A stretch of DNA of 64,000 nt from Ianthella basta. Its lineage: Eukaryota > Porifera > Demospongiae > Verongiida > Ianthellidae. Within the stretch, counting starts at the first letter, position 1. Every line of letters starts with the position of its first letter. Under the pieces are notes generated by a model. The model was given only the letters and a program-made list of their open reading frames with translations. It made no database searches and was not told the DNA's origin. Location of the stretch: NCBI GenBank assembly GCA_964019415.1, contig OZ025875.1, positions 1,867,001 through 1,931,000 of the forward strand. Direction: 5' to 3'. This document shows, piece by piece, positions 54,241-64,000 of this stretch. The position numbers and the translations under genes were made by a program.

Positions 54241-54287
54241 GGAATTATATTATATTATATTATATTATATTATATTATATTATATTA

Positions 54288-55003
54288 CCACCACACAGTG
54301 CAAGTTACAATATCGCAGCCACCACCACCTGTGCCAGTAAAGTATCTGTGCTAGTTGGTCATAGAGAAAAAGACCACCAGTGCAAGTTACAGTAGCCACC
54401 ACCACATGTGCCAGTAGAGTATCTGCACTAGTTGGTCATAGAAAAAGACCACCAGTGCAAGTTACAGTGGCACCAGCACCATTCGCACCACCACATGTGC
54501 CAGAAAGTAAATGCACTAAATGGCTGAAGAAAAAGACCACCAGCGCAAGTTACAGCTGGTCAGAACCTGCACCGCCACCATTGGAGTGCACGCTGCAGCA
54601 AGCAAATGTAAGCTTACCTAAGGGCATGCCATTGAATTGAGGGTGCGTGGGAAGAAATTCAATGGCATGCCCTTAGGCAAGTTACATTTGCTTGCTGCAG
54701 CGTGCACTCCAATGGTGGCGGTGCAGGTTCTGACCAGCTGTAACTTGCGCTGGTGGTCTTTTTCTTCAGCCATTTAGTGCATTTACTTTCTGGCACATGT
54801 GGTGGTGCGAATGGTGCTGGTGCCACTGTAACTTGCACTGGTGGTCTTTTTCTATGACCAACTAGTGCAGATACTCTACTGGCACATGTGGTGGTGGCTA
54901 CTGTAACTTGCACTGGTGGTCTTTTTCTCTATGACCAACTAGCACAGATACTTTACTGGCACAGGTGGTGGTGGCTGTGATATTGTAACTTGCACTGTGT
55001 GGT
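54288..55003. repeat. Palindrome 2 of array (~716 bp)
   Basis: Arms centre at ~54645 with loop GAGGGTGCGTGGGAAG. Starts ACCACCACACAGTGCAAGTT and ends with its complement. Almost the same as palindrome 4. Its tail unit is 55004-55973, ending in (ATTAT)n at ~55974-56033. Confidence 0.9.
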
Positions 55004-56081
55004 GGTGGTGGTGGTGTTTTTTCTAGAGCAATGGCGCATATACTGAATGCATGCATTGTACTGGCACCATGTGGTGGTGGTGGTGGTCATTTTCATCTAG
55101 GAATGCATGTGGTGGCTGTAATATTGTAACTTGCACTGTGTGGTGGTGGTGGTAGTAGTATGTGGTAGCAGCACCTGATGTGGTGGTCTGTTTCCTTGCA
55201 GCTCTGGCACATAATATTATACTGGTGTGCTCATTGCAACTTCCGCTGTGGTGGTGATGATGGCGGTTGTATTTATCTATGTGGTGGTGAGTAGCTGGAT
55301 ATTGTGGCTGGATAGTTGTGAGCAAGTGTACATGTTGGTGCTGCTCTGCTCCAGCATAGCGGCAAATGCCTACAAATTGATGTCAAAATGTGATTGTTCA
55401 AAACATCGCCTCCATTTTGTGACTAAGTAAGCAATACTGCTAATGACATGAGGAAATTGGTCATCTAACTTCATCCACTTAGTATCATGACTTAGCAGGG
55501 CTGGGTCGTTAAGATATGCAATGAACCTCATTTTTCTCGGCCATTTTGCAACTAATTAAGAAATCCTGCTAATGACATGAACAGTTGGATTATCTGGCTA
55601 GGTCCACCAAGTGTCATGACTGAGCGGGCCGGGCTGGTTGAATACATCATACACCTCATATATGTCGGCCATTTTGAGACTAATTAAGAAATCCCGCTAA
55701 TAACATAGGAAGGTGGACCACTTGGATGTGTCCACCAAGTTTCACGTCTCAACGAGCCAAGTTGCATTCATATACAAGATACCACTATGCATCAATATAA
55801 ATGCACCATACATTAAGTGTTATGCTATGCACATTTATATTAGGATTTGGCGGGCTGCTTGTAGAAGAACGAAGACCTAATTAAAAATTCTGCCTCATTT
55901 AAAAGTCTTAAAATCTCCCATACTTCAAAGGCACACCTATCACATGCTCGTGAGGGGTGCCTAACCCCCCGGGAATTATATTATATTATATTATATTATA
56001 TTATATTATATTATATTATATTATATTATATTATTTACTTTAGATTAGTGGTGTATATTGTAACTTGCACTGTATATATTA

Positions 56082-56520
56082 GTACCTGCACCGCCGCCAT
56101 TGGAGTGCACGCTGCAGCAAGCAAATGTAAGCTTGCCTAAGGGCATGCCATTGAATTGAGAGTGCATGGGAAGAAATTCAATGGCATGCCCTTAGGCAAG
56201 TTACAATTGCTTGCTGCAGCGTGCACTCCAATGGCGGCGGTGCAGGTACTGCCCGGCTGTAACTTGCGCTGGTGGTCTTTTTCTTCAGCCATTGAGCGCA
56301 TTCACTTTCTGGCACATGTGGTGGTGCGAATGGTGCGTGCATGTGCTGGCCTGGAGCCACTGTAACTTGCACTGGTGGTCTTTTTCTATGACCAACTAGC
56401 GCAGATACTCTACTGGCACAGGTGGTGGTGGCTACTGTAACTTGCACTGGTGGTCTTTTTCTATGACCAACTGTCGCAGATACTCTACTGGCACAGGTGG
56501 TGGTGGCTGTGATATTGTAA
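56082..56520. repeat. Palindrome 3 of array (left arm truncated)
   Basis: Only ~84 bp of left arm remains (centre ~56165, paired region 56082-56249); the right arm continues to 56520. The truncation is bounded by TGTAACTTGCACTGTATATA. Tail unit 56520-57293 lacks the final ~200 bp and the (ATTAT)n tract. Confidence 0.85.
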
Positions 56521-57293
56521 CTTGCACTGTGTGGTGGTGGTGGTGGTGGTGTTTTTTTCTAGAGCAATGGTGCATATACTGAATGTATGCATTGTAATTT
56601 GCACTGAGTGGCGGTGGTGGTGGCAGTCATTTCCATCTAGGAATGCATGTGGTGGCCGTAATATTGTAACTTGCACTGTGTGGTGGTGGTAGTAGTATGT
56701 GGTAGCAGCGCCTGATGTGGTGGTCTGTTTTCTTGCAGCTCTAGCACATAATATGCTACTCATTGCAACTTCCACTGTGCATGGTGGTGGTGATAGTGGT
56801 TGTATTTATCTATCTATGTGGTGGTATAGTAGCTGGATATTGTGGCTGAATAGTTGTGAGCATGTGTATATGTGGGTGCTGCTCTGCTCCAGCATAGCGG
56901 CAAATGCCTACAAATTGGTGTCAAAATGTGATTGTTCAAAAGGTCGCCTCCATTTTGTGACTAATTAAGCAATCCTGCTAATGACATGAGCAAATGGACC
57001 ATCTAACTATGTCCACTTAGTATCACTACTTAGCGGGGCTGGGTTGGTGGGATATGCAATGAACTTCACTTTTCTCGGCCATTTTGCGACTAATTAAGAA
57101 ATCCTGTTAATGACATGAACAGTCGGATTATCTGGCTAGGTTCACAAAGTGTCATGACTGAGCGGGCCTGGCTGGTTGTATAAATCATACACCTCACATA
57201 TGTCGGCCATTTTGAGACTAATTAAGAAATCCCGCTAATAACATAGGAAGGTGGACCACTTGGACGTGTCCACCAAGTTTCATGTCTCAACGA

Positions 57294-58022
57294 GCCACCA
57301 CCACCACACAGTGCAAGTTACAATATCGCAGCCACCACCACCTGTGCCAGTAAAGTATCTGTGCTAGTTGGTCATAGAGAAAAAGACCACCAGTGCAAGT
57401 TACAGTAGCCACCACCACATGTGCCAGTAGAGTATCTGCACTAGTTGGTCATAGAAAAAGACCACCAGTGCAAGTTACAGTGGCACCAGCACCATTCGCA
57501 CCACCACATGTGCCAGAAAGTAAATGCGCTCAATGGCTGAAGAAAAAGACCACCAGCGCAAGTTATAGCTGGTCAGAACCTGCACCGCCACCATTGGAGT
57601 GCACGCTGCAGCAAGCAAATGTAAGCTTACCTAAGGGCATGCCATTGAATTGAGGGTGCGTGGGAAGAAATTCAATGGCATGCCCTTAGGCAAGTTACAT
57701 TTGCTTGCTGCAGCGTGCACTCCAATGGTGGCGGTGCAGGTTCTGACCAGCTATAACTTGCGCTGGTGGTCTTTTTCTTCAGCCATTGAGCGCATTTACT
57801 TTCTGGCACATGTGGTGGTGCGAATGGTGCTGGTGCCACTGTAACTTGCACTGGAGGTCTTTTTCTATGACCAACTAGTGCAGATACTCTACTGGCACAT
57901 GTGGTGGTGGCTACTGTAACTTGCACTGGTGGTCTTTTTCTCTATGACCAACTAGCACAGATACTTTACTGGCACAGGTGGTGGTGGCTGCGATATTGTA
58001 ACTTGCACTGTGTGGTGGTGGT
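57294..58022. repeat. Palindrome 4 of array (~729 bp)
   Basis: Centre ~57657. The left arm abuts the truncated tail of unit 3 directly. Tail unit 58023-58985 is complete and ends in the longest (ATTAT)n tract (~58986-59056), followed by two copies of GTGTATATTGTAACTTGCACT. Confidence 0.9.
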
Positions 58023-59156
58023 GGTGGTGTTTTTTTTCTAGAGCAATGGCACATATACTGAATGCATCCATTGTACTGGCACCATGTGGTGGTGGTGGTG
58101 GTCATTTTCATTTAGGAATGCATGTGGTGGCCGTAATATTGTAACTTGCACTGTGTGGTGGTGGTAGTAGTAGTATATAGTAGCAGCGCCTGATGTGGTG
58201 GTCTGTTTTCTTGCAGCTCTAGCACATAATATTATACTGGTGTGCTCATTGCAACTTCCACTGTGGTGGTGGTGATGGCGGTTGTATTTATCTATGTGGT
58301 GGTGTAGTAGCTGGATATTGTGGCTGGATAGTTGTGAGCAAGTGTACATGTGGGTGCTGCTCTGCTCCAGCATAGCGGCAAATGCCTATAAATTGGTTTC
58401 AAAATGTGATTGTTCAATCGCCTCCATTTTGTGACTAATTAAGCAATACTGCTAATGACATGAGGAAATTGGTCATCTAACTTCATCCACTTAGTATCAT
58501 GACTTAGCAGGGCTGGGTCGGTAAGATATGCAATGAACCTCATTTTTCTCGGCCATTTTGCCACTAATTAAGAAATCCTGCTAATGACATGAACAGTTGC
58601 ATTATCTGGCTAGGTCCATCAAGTGTCATGACTGAGCGGGCCGGGCTGGTTGAATACATCATACACATCACATATGTCGGCCATTTTGAGACTAATTAAG
58701 AAATCCCGCTAATAACATAGGAAGGTGGACCACTTGGATGTGTCCACCAAGTTTCACGTCTCAACGAGCCAAGTTGCATTCATATACAAAATACCACTAT
58801 GCATCAATATAAATGCACCATACATTAAGTGTTATGCTATGCACATTTATATTAGGATTTGTCGGGCTGCTTGTAGAAGAACGAAGACCTAATTAAAAAT
58901 TCTGCCTCATTTAAAAGTCTTAAAATCTCCCATACTTCAAAGGCACACCTATCACATGTTCGTGAGGGGTGCCTAACCCCCCGGGAATTATATTATATTA
59001 TATTATATTATATTATATTATATTATATTATATTATATTATATTATATTATATTATTTACTTTAGATTAGTGGTGTATATTGTAACTTGCACTGTATATA
59101 TTATATTATATTATATTATTTACTTTAGATTAGTGGTGTATATTGTAACTTGCACT

Positions 59157-59828
59157 ATATATATATATATATATATAATACGCCAACCTACGGTTGTGCG
59201 TCAATGCTTACATTTATATTGAATGTATTGGGCGAAGTATTGGGTATAGGGAATTTATATTGTCGGCCATTTTATTCGGCCGGAAGTAGACCGTGTGCGA
59301 GGCCAAGGGACTTTGAAAACCGGCTTCGAAACGACGTCTTAGCGAACTTTGGACGTTCTCTTCCGCCTCTGATCCTGGAACAGACTCCTACAGCACTTCT
59401 GGTCGACGGGCAAAGAGACAGCTTCTAGACAGCGCCCAACAGGTCATCGACTTCGCCCGCGCCTTCTTCGATAATGGCCGCGCCCGCCTCGGAGGACTTC
59501 ACTCCGCCGCCTGGAACACATGACAGGAGTAACGTAGAAACTGGTGAACGCCGTGATATGTTGACGCTAACATTCTTCAACCATTTCTAGCGTTGAAAAG
59601 CTTAGCTCGCACGGTTGCCCTTCTAAATGCTCTTCAGAACCTGGCCCACGCGTACTGCGCTGTAGCAAACGTACGTAGCTTTTGCCATCACAAACCACTA
59701 GCTACTCTGGCGACTGTGGGTTCCTTGGTACATTATATTTCTGTGAATATTCACGGTAAATGCATGTGCTGTAAGCAGTCATGTGTCTGTCTGCTGGAGA
59801 TTTCTCTGTGCATGTGTGGTGTGTGATG

Positions 59829-59898
<70 letters not shown>

Positions 59899-59935
59899 AG
59901 TGTGTTTGCACATGTGTATGTGTGTGCGTGCGTGC

Positions 59936-59989
<54 letters not shown>

Positions 59990-60183
59990 ATATGTGCATG
60001 TGTGTGTGTGTGTGTGTCATGTAGCTATGTTTGATGACTAGTGGTGTATGTGTACTGTCACTGAGGTGTATGACACAATGTCATGTGTTACCAATCATGA
60101 GTGACAGAGCAGCGACCGAAGGGAGCAAGTATTTCGAGTTGGGGCGGCAGCCCCACGAGTTTTTTTAACTCGAAATACTTGTT
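59157..60183 (+). repeat. Right long inverted repeat arm
   Basis: (TA)n, then the CpG-rich segment 59175-59815 (complement of 47150-47770), a (GT)n satellite, and the terminal hairpin 60126-60181 (CAAGTATTTCGAGTT ... AACTCGAAATACTTG). The plus strand encodes outward-facing short frames, including MSDRAATEGSKYFELGRQPHEFF ending in the hairpin; the left arm has the equivalent frame. Confidence 0.7.
59828..60018. repeat. (GT)n microsatellite, interrupted
   Basis: Two long GT runs separated by TTTGCACATGTGTATG and GCGTGCGTGCGTGAG variants, inside the right inverted arm. Confidence 0.95.
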
Positions 60184-60623
60184 CTTCTTTTTGCACAAGG
60201 TTCCCCATCACGAATGTGTTGCATAGCATGTACCGGGCTCGAGGCAGCCTGTGGTGGGCCTAAATCAACATCAGGCACGCTGATATCTCCCGGCATTATT
60301 CTGTGATGCTGTTGTTCACCAAACCTGCAGTGAAGTGTTGTTGTACTGCGTAAATCTGCTCTGGCATTGAACCATCGCTTGAGCAGATTGCTGCACTTGG
60401 TACACAGGTACAATCGTGCCCCTCCAGTTCTGCTTAGGACCTGCTCCAAGGTTTGTTGCGAGCCTTGATCAATGAGGTAGGCAGCTGCAGCTACCACACT
60501 CATGCTTGCTTCTTTACTCTGCCCTGTTAACAGCACTCTCTCTCTCTTCTGGGGTAGCTGCTTCTGACAGAAACTACAGATAGGATCACCCATGACTGTT
60601 ACTGTACAACTATTCTTACACAA
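60165..60623 (-). pseudogene. Zinc-finger-like N-terminal fragment of transposon-associated protein, truncated by inverted-repeat end
   Basis: 152 codons. CSFCQKQLPQKRERVLLTG ... LYLCTKCSNLLKRW gives a C-x2-C ... C-x2-C pair of a type found at the N-terminus of transposon-associated proteins (DUF6589-like, tentative). The last residues (RTSISS, stop) come from the hairpin terminus of the 13.7-kb structure, so that insertion or breakpoint cut the gene. Codon use and length suggest a real former gene. Confidence 0.4.
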
Positions 60624-61386
60624 CAGTGTGTTTGCGTGCAGGTTTTCATATATTATATAAGAGCATCCCCCAACCTGCTAATGCATTCCATTTGCCTTAT
60701 CTGCCAGCTGGGTTTGATGCCCTGATGCATATCAGCAGAGTTGTGGTGGGATGGTTTGCATGTTTATTCATTCTTTCCTATAGCTGTAATCTAATTCATA
60801 TTATGGATGCCACACAGGGGTGGGTTGTGTGTGTGTGTGTGTTTGTGGTTGACGTCATCCTATGTTGTCTTTAAAGCAGTGAGGGCAAGGATGAAGTGTA
60901 CTGTCTCTTTGTGTCCCCTGTGCATGTGGTCGCTTTTGACATTAGCTCAGCAATAATTATAATGGTTGCGATTGTCACTGTTGTTGTGTGATGGTTAGTG
61001 TACAATGTTGCTGTATGTGGCGGAGTTTTCAAGTCTTTACTCTGCAGCACTGCACGAGTGCCTCTCATGTGGTGCCTGTATATTCCTCTGCCCAGGTCCT
61101 GCTCATCTTAGCTTGTTGCTGCGTGAAACTGCAGAGAGAAAGAGTGGAAGAACATTAGTACTGACTGCACTGCCTGCGCGAGCTGTTTTATCTGTGTTTG
61201 TGTACTTAATTTAATTATTGCATTCCTTTGAGTCACGTGATGCCCTGACACCTCCGTGGCTGCAACCACAACCGTGAGGTGACAAGCTGACCTCTTCGCC
61301 GTATACGGGCTTATTAATTAGCGACGGTCCGACTTTTCGCTGACTTCCTGCACTAAACTGAAGGCCTAATGTCCCCAGACCGTCTT
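60624..61386. other. Intergenic, unassigned
   Basis: A short GT run at ~60827-60842, a CpG-containing stretch from ~61160, and CGTGAGGTGACAAGC/ACGGTCCGAC sequence that may be a promoter for the ORF at 61421. No gene identified. Confidence 0.4.
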
Positions 61387-61417
61387 TTTGGGAGGGTGGA
61401 GTCTGCGCGTGACCAAA

Positions 61418-61633
61418 ATGGCGGTCTGGCTACGCGAGACTAGTTCTTTAGTGTGTAATTCAAATTTTATTGGGTACAACTGTATGTTTGGTCATTCTCA
61501 TTTTAAATCTTATTCCACCGATAATGTTGCTGTGGGTCATCTAATTAGAGAGATTCGAGATACTCCCTTAGTAATTCCCCATTTTGCTCAGTCAGAATTA
61601 GACTATATTGTATCCTCAGCCTCCACCATGTAA
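61418..61633 (+). CDS. Short ORF, retroelement-like fragment
   Basis: Starts in CCAAAATGGCGGTC at 61418: MAVWLRETSSLVC, then NCMFGHSHFKSYS ... AVGHLIREIRD ... SELDYIVSSAST, stop after 71 codons. The ending F-x3-EL-x2-IV-x3-ST resembles a short N-terminal module I associate with invertebrate retroelement proteins (weak, from memory). No reverse transcriptase follows. Confidence 0.3.
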   Translation: MAVWLRETSSLVCNSNFIGYNCMFGHSHFKSYSTDNVAVGHLIREIRDTPLVIPHFAQSELDYIVSSASTM

Positions 61634-62282
61634 CTTTACTTGTATTGTTTCTGCTCTTTTGCACCTTCACTGGTGTGTTTTTCAATAATAATCATAATGA
61701 TAGCTACAGAAGTCAAATAGTAGATTTGTCATTCTGCAGTAATTCTCTCAAATACTGTTTTCAGAACCTTGTTATGACTCATGAACTCAAACAGGCCATG
61801 AAGGTGATGAGGTAAAAGTGGCATTTGTTCATTTCATTGCTTTTGGGAAGTGAAACTAGCTGGTATGCACCAAGTGTTACTGTATTAGTACCTGTACTAA
61901 TAATCTTTCCTACTTGACATGATTGTGGAATTGTAGGCTGGGAACTGGTTACACCACAGTAATAAAACAATGTATAGTGTGTGACCCCTTCGTGTATAGG
62001 CAGAAACAGCTGTGTACATACACTGAAACAGCCACCTGCGAGCCAGTTCTAACCGACCATTATTAAAAAGAGGTGGCTGCCTAAGGCAGTGACCATCTTA
62101 GACCTTTTCCACTATAATTATCTGTTATGGGCGTGTGTACTGTATGTATCTTACACAAGGTCTATGCAGGTGCTGTGAGCACATGTAACTGCTTACTGAC
62201 GATTCCTTCTTACCTAGCACAATGGTGGAGACCTTGTGATTTCTGTGCACAATGCAAGGTGTATGTTATGCACCATTGCATG

Positions 62283-62286
<4 letters not shown>

Positions 62287-62372
<86 letters not shown>
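62287..62372. repeat. (CA)n microsatellite, tandem copy 1
   Basis: About 43 CA units, uninterrupted. Confidence 0.95.
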
Positions 62373-62375
<3 letters not shown>

Positions 62376-63159
62376 AGCACTTGTGGTCTCAGCAGAAGGA
62401 AAGGCTGCTGTCATCACGACTGAAGTGTTGTCGAGAGGGGCAATTGCTTGCAGTTACCACTGCAGAGGTAAATAGATTGAATGGTAATCACTGGATGTCA
62501 TGCCTAACCTACCAACTACACCAGTAGCTACTGGTGCTTCCCTGGGGTAGGTTTGGCAAAGTAACCAGTGAAAGTAGATTTTGTCATTCCCCCATAGTAA
62601 TTCTTTAAAATATCATTTTCAGAACCTTGTTATGACTCATGAACTCAAACAGGCCATGAAGGTGATGAAGTAAAAGTGGCATTTGTTCATTTCATTGCTT
62701 TTATTTGGGAAGTGACACTAGCTGGTATGCACCGAGTGTTACTGTATTAGTACCTGTACTAACAATCTTTCCTACATGACATGATTGTGGGATTGTAGGC
62801 TGGGAACTGGTTACACCACAGTAATAAAACTATGTATAGTGTGACATCATGTGTGACCCCTTTGTGTATAGGCAGAAACAGCTGTGTACATACACTGAAA
62901 CTCAGCCACCTGTGAGCCAGTTCTAACCGACCATTATTAAAAAGAGGTGGCTGCCTAAGGCAGTGACCATCTTAGAGCTGTTCCACTATAATTATCTGTT
63001 ATGGGCATGTGTACTGTATGTACCTTACACAAGGTCTGTGCAGGTGCTGTGAGCACATGTAACTGCTTACTGAAGATTCCTTCTTACCTAGCACAATGTT
63101 GGAGACCTTGTGATTTCTGTGCACAATGCAAGGTGTATGTTATGCACCAATGCATGCTC

Positions 63160-63169
63160 ACACACACAC

Positions 63170-63247
<78 letters not shown>
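63160..63247. repeat. (CA)n microsatellite, tandem copy 2
   Basis: About 43 CA units with one CACG interruption near the start that copy 1 lacks. Confidence 0.95.
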
Positions 63248-63249
<2 letters not shown>

Positions 63250-64000
63250 AGCACTTGTGGTCTCAGCAGAAGGAAAGGCTGCTGTCATCACGACTGAAGT
63301 GTTGTCGAGAGGGGGAATTGCTTGCAGTTACCACTGCAGAGGTAAATAGATTGAATGGTAATCACTGGATGTCATGCCTAACCTACCAACTACACCAGTA
63401 GCTACTGGTGTTTTCCTGGGGTAGGTTTGGCAAAGTAACCAGTGAAAGTAGATTTTGTCATTCCCCCATAGTAATTCTTTAAAATATCATTTTCAGAACC
63501 TTAGTATGACTCATGAACTCAAACAGGCTATGAAGGTGATGAAGTAAAAGTGGCATTTGTTCATTTCATTGCTTTCGGGTAGTGAAACTAGCTGGTATGC
63601 ACCGAGTGTTACTGTATTAGTAACTGTACTAATAATCTTTCCTACATGACATGATTGTGGGATTGTAGGCTGGGAGCTGGTTACACCCCAGTAATAAAAC
63701 TATGTATAGTGTGACATCATGTGTGACCCCTTTGTCTATAGGCGGAAACAGCTGTGTACATACACTGAAACTCAGCCACCTGTGAGCCAATTCTAACTGA
63801 CCATCATTATAAAGAGGCAGCTGCTCTACAGAGATGCATTAATTGCAATGTTTTGGGCTATTTGGGGCCGGGGAGGCTGGCTGTTTTTGAGAGGTGGCTG
63901 CCTAACACAGTGACCTCTTAGACATGATTTGTTCCACTATAGCGTTGTTGAGAGGGGCAATTGCTTGCAGTTACCACTGCAGAGATAAATAGATTGAATG

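Larger units (their letters stand above)
46475..60183. mobile_element. 13.7-kb composite structure bounded by ~1-kb inverted repeats
   Basis: Left arm 46475-47784 and right arm 59157-60183 are inverted copies: terminal double hairpin, microsatellite, then a ~600-bp CpG-rich segment, then an (AT)n tract on the inner side. The CpG-rich parts look >90% identical by eye. The interior holds retroelement and transposon gene pieces and a palindrome array. No clear target-site duplication was found, so it may be a composite insertion or an inverted segmental duplication rather than one transposon. Confidence 0.6.
61738..64000 (+). repeat. Tandem ~865-bp repeat, three copies, last incomplete
   Basis: Anchor CAGAACCTTGTTATGACTC at ~61762, ~62620 and ~63494 (CAGAACCTTAG in the third), spacings ~858 and ~874 bp. 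Copies 1 and 2 each contain a (CA)n tract (62287-62372 and 63160-63247). Copy 3 lacks it and has a divergent TAGTGGAAC-type segment instead, before rejoining the unit near 63946. Each unit has TTCCACTATAATTATCTG. Non-coding. Confidence 0.85.

Noticed and set aside
54380-57926. Recurrent ORFs reading MQVTVATTTCASRVSALVGH on both strands
   Set aside because: They are the six-frame reading of the ~80-bp subunit in the palindrome arms; they occur in both orientations with no start context, splice signals or known domain.
1-64000. tRNA, rRNA or snRNA genes
   Set aside because: Looked for tRNA A/B box pairs with a GGTTCGAAT-type B box and for conserved rRNA blocks; none found by eye. A covariance-model scan (tRNAscan-SE, Infernal) would be decisive.

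Overview
The window is animal genomic DNA, most likely from a sponge or another early-branching marine invertebrate. That is inferred from compact intron-split genes with GT-AG introns, adhesion GPCRs of EGF/FN3/Ig architecture, long (CA)n tracts, and a CXC-type reverse-transcriptase element of a kind I associate with sponges and cnidarians. No species can be named from the sequence alone.

Left and centre (1-39709): two tandem same-strand paralogues of a very large adhesion GPCR. Gene A enters at base 1 already inside an Ig domain and ends at 10264; 15 exons are visible. Gene B is probably complete, about 14993-39709, with 42 proposed exons and roughly 2,985 residues if one frameshift is ignored. 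Architecture of B: EGF-like block, FN3, EGF, FN3 array, Ig pair, FN3 x3, Ig x4, Ca-binding EGF, Ig, an RRKR furin-type site, a hormone-receptor-like (HormR) domain, GAIN/GPS, seven membrane helices and a cytoplasmic tail. I traced phases by hand. Every extracellular module exon of B from the first EGF to the last Ig is a symmetric 1-1 exon except one, which carries a 40-bp tandem duplication that breaks the frame. Gene A keeps its frame throughout but has lost two of the four GPS cysteines. Its GPS intron holds an intact 1044-codon antisense retroelement bounded by a 12-bp direct repeat.

39710-46474: intergenic duplications, then a small secreted EMI-domain gene (gene C, from 43921). Its possible last exon is a displaced copy of an EGF exon of gene B.

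46475-60183: a 13.7-kb structure bounded by inverted repeats of about 1.0-1.3 kb. Inside are retroelement and transposon gene fragments, two 252-bp direct repeats that read as identical, and a four-unit array of near-perfect ~0.7-kb palindromes with ~1-kb tails. Its right end truncates a zinc-finger-like transposon-associated ORF.

60184-64000: a short retroelement-like ORF and a three-copy ~865-bp tandem repeat that runs off the window. No rRNA, tRNA or CRISPR feature was found. The most interesting items are the coupled cysteine loss in the gene A GPS, the frame-breaking duplication in B, the intron-resident retroelement, the exon capture in gene C, and the palindrome array.
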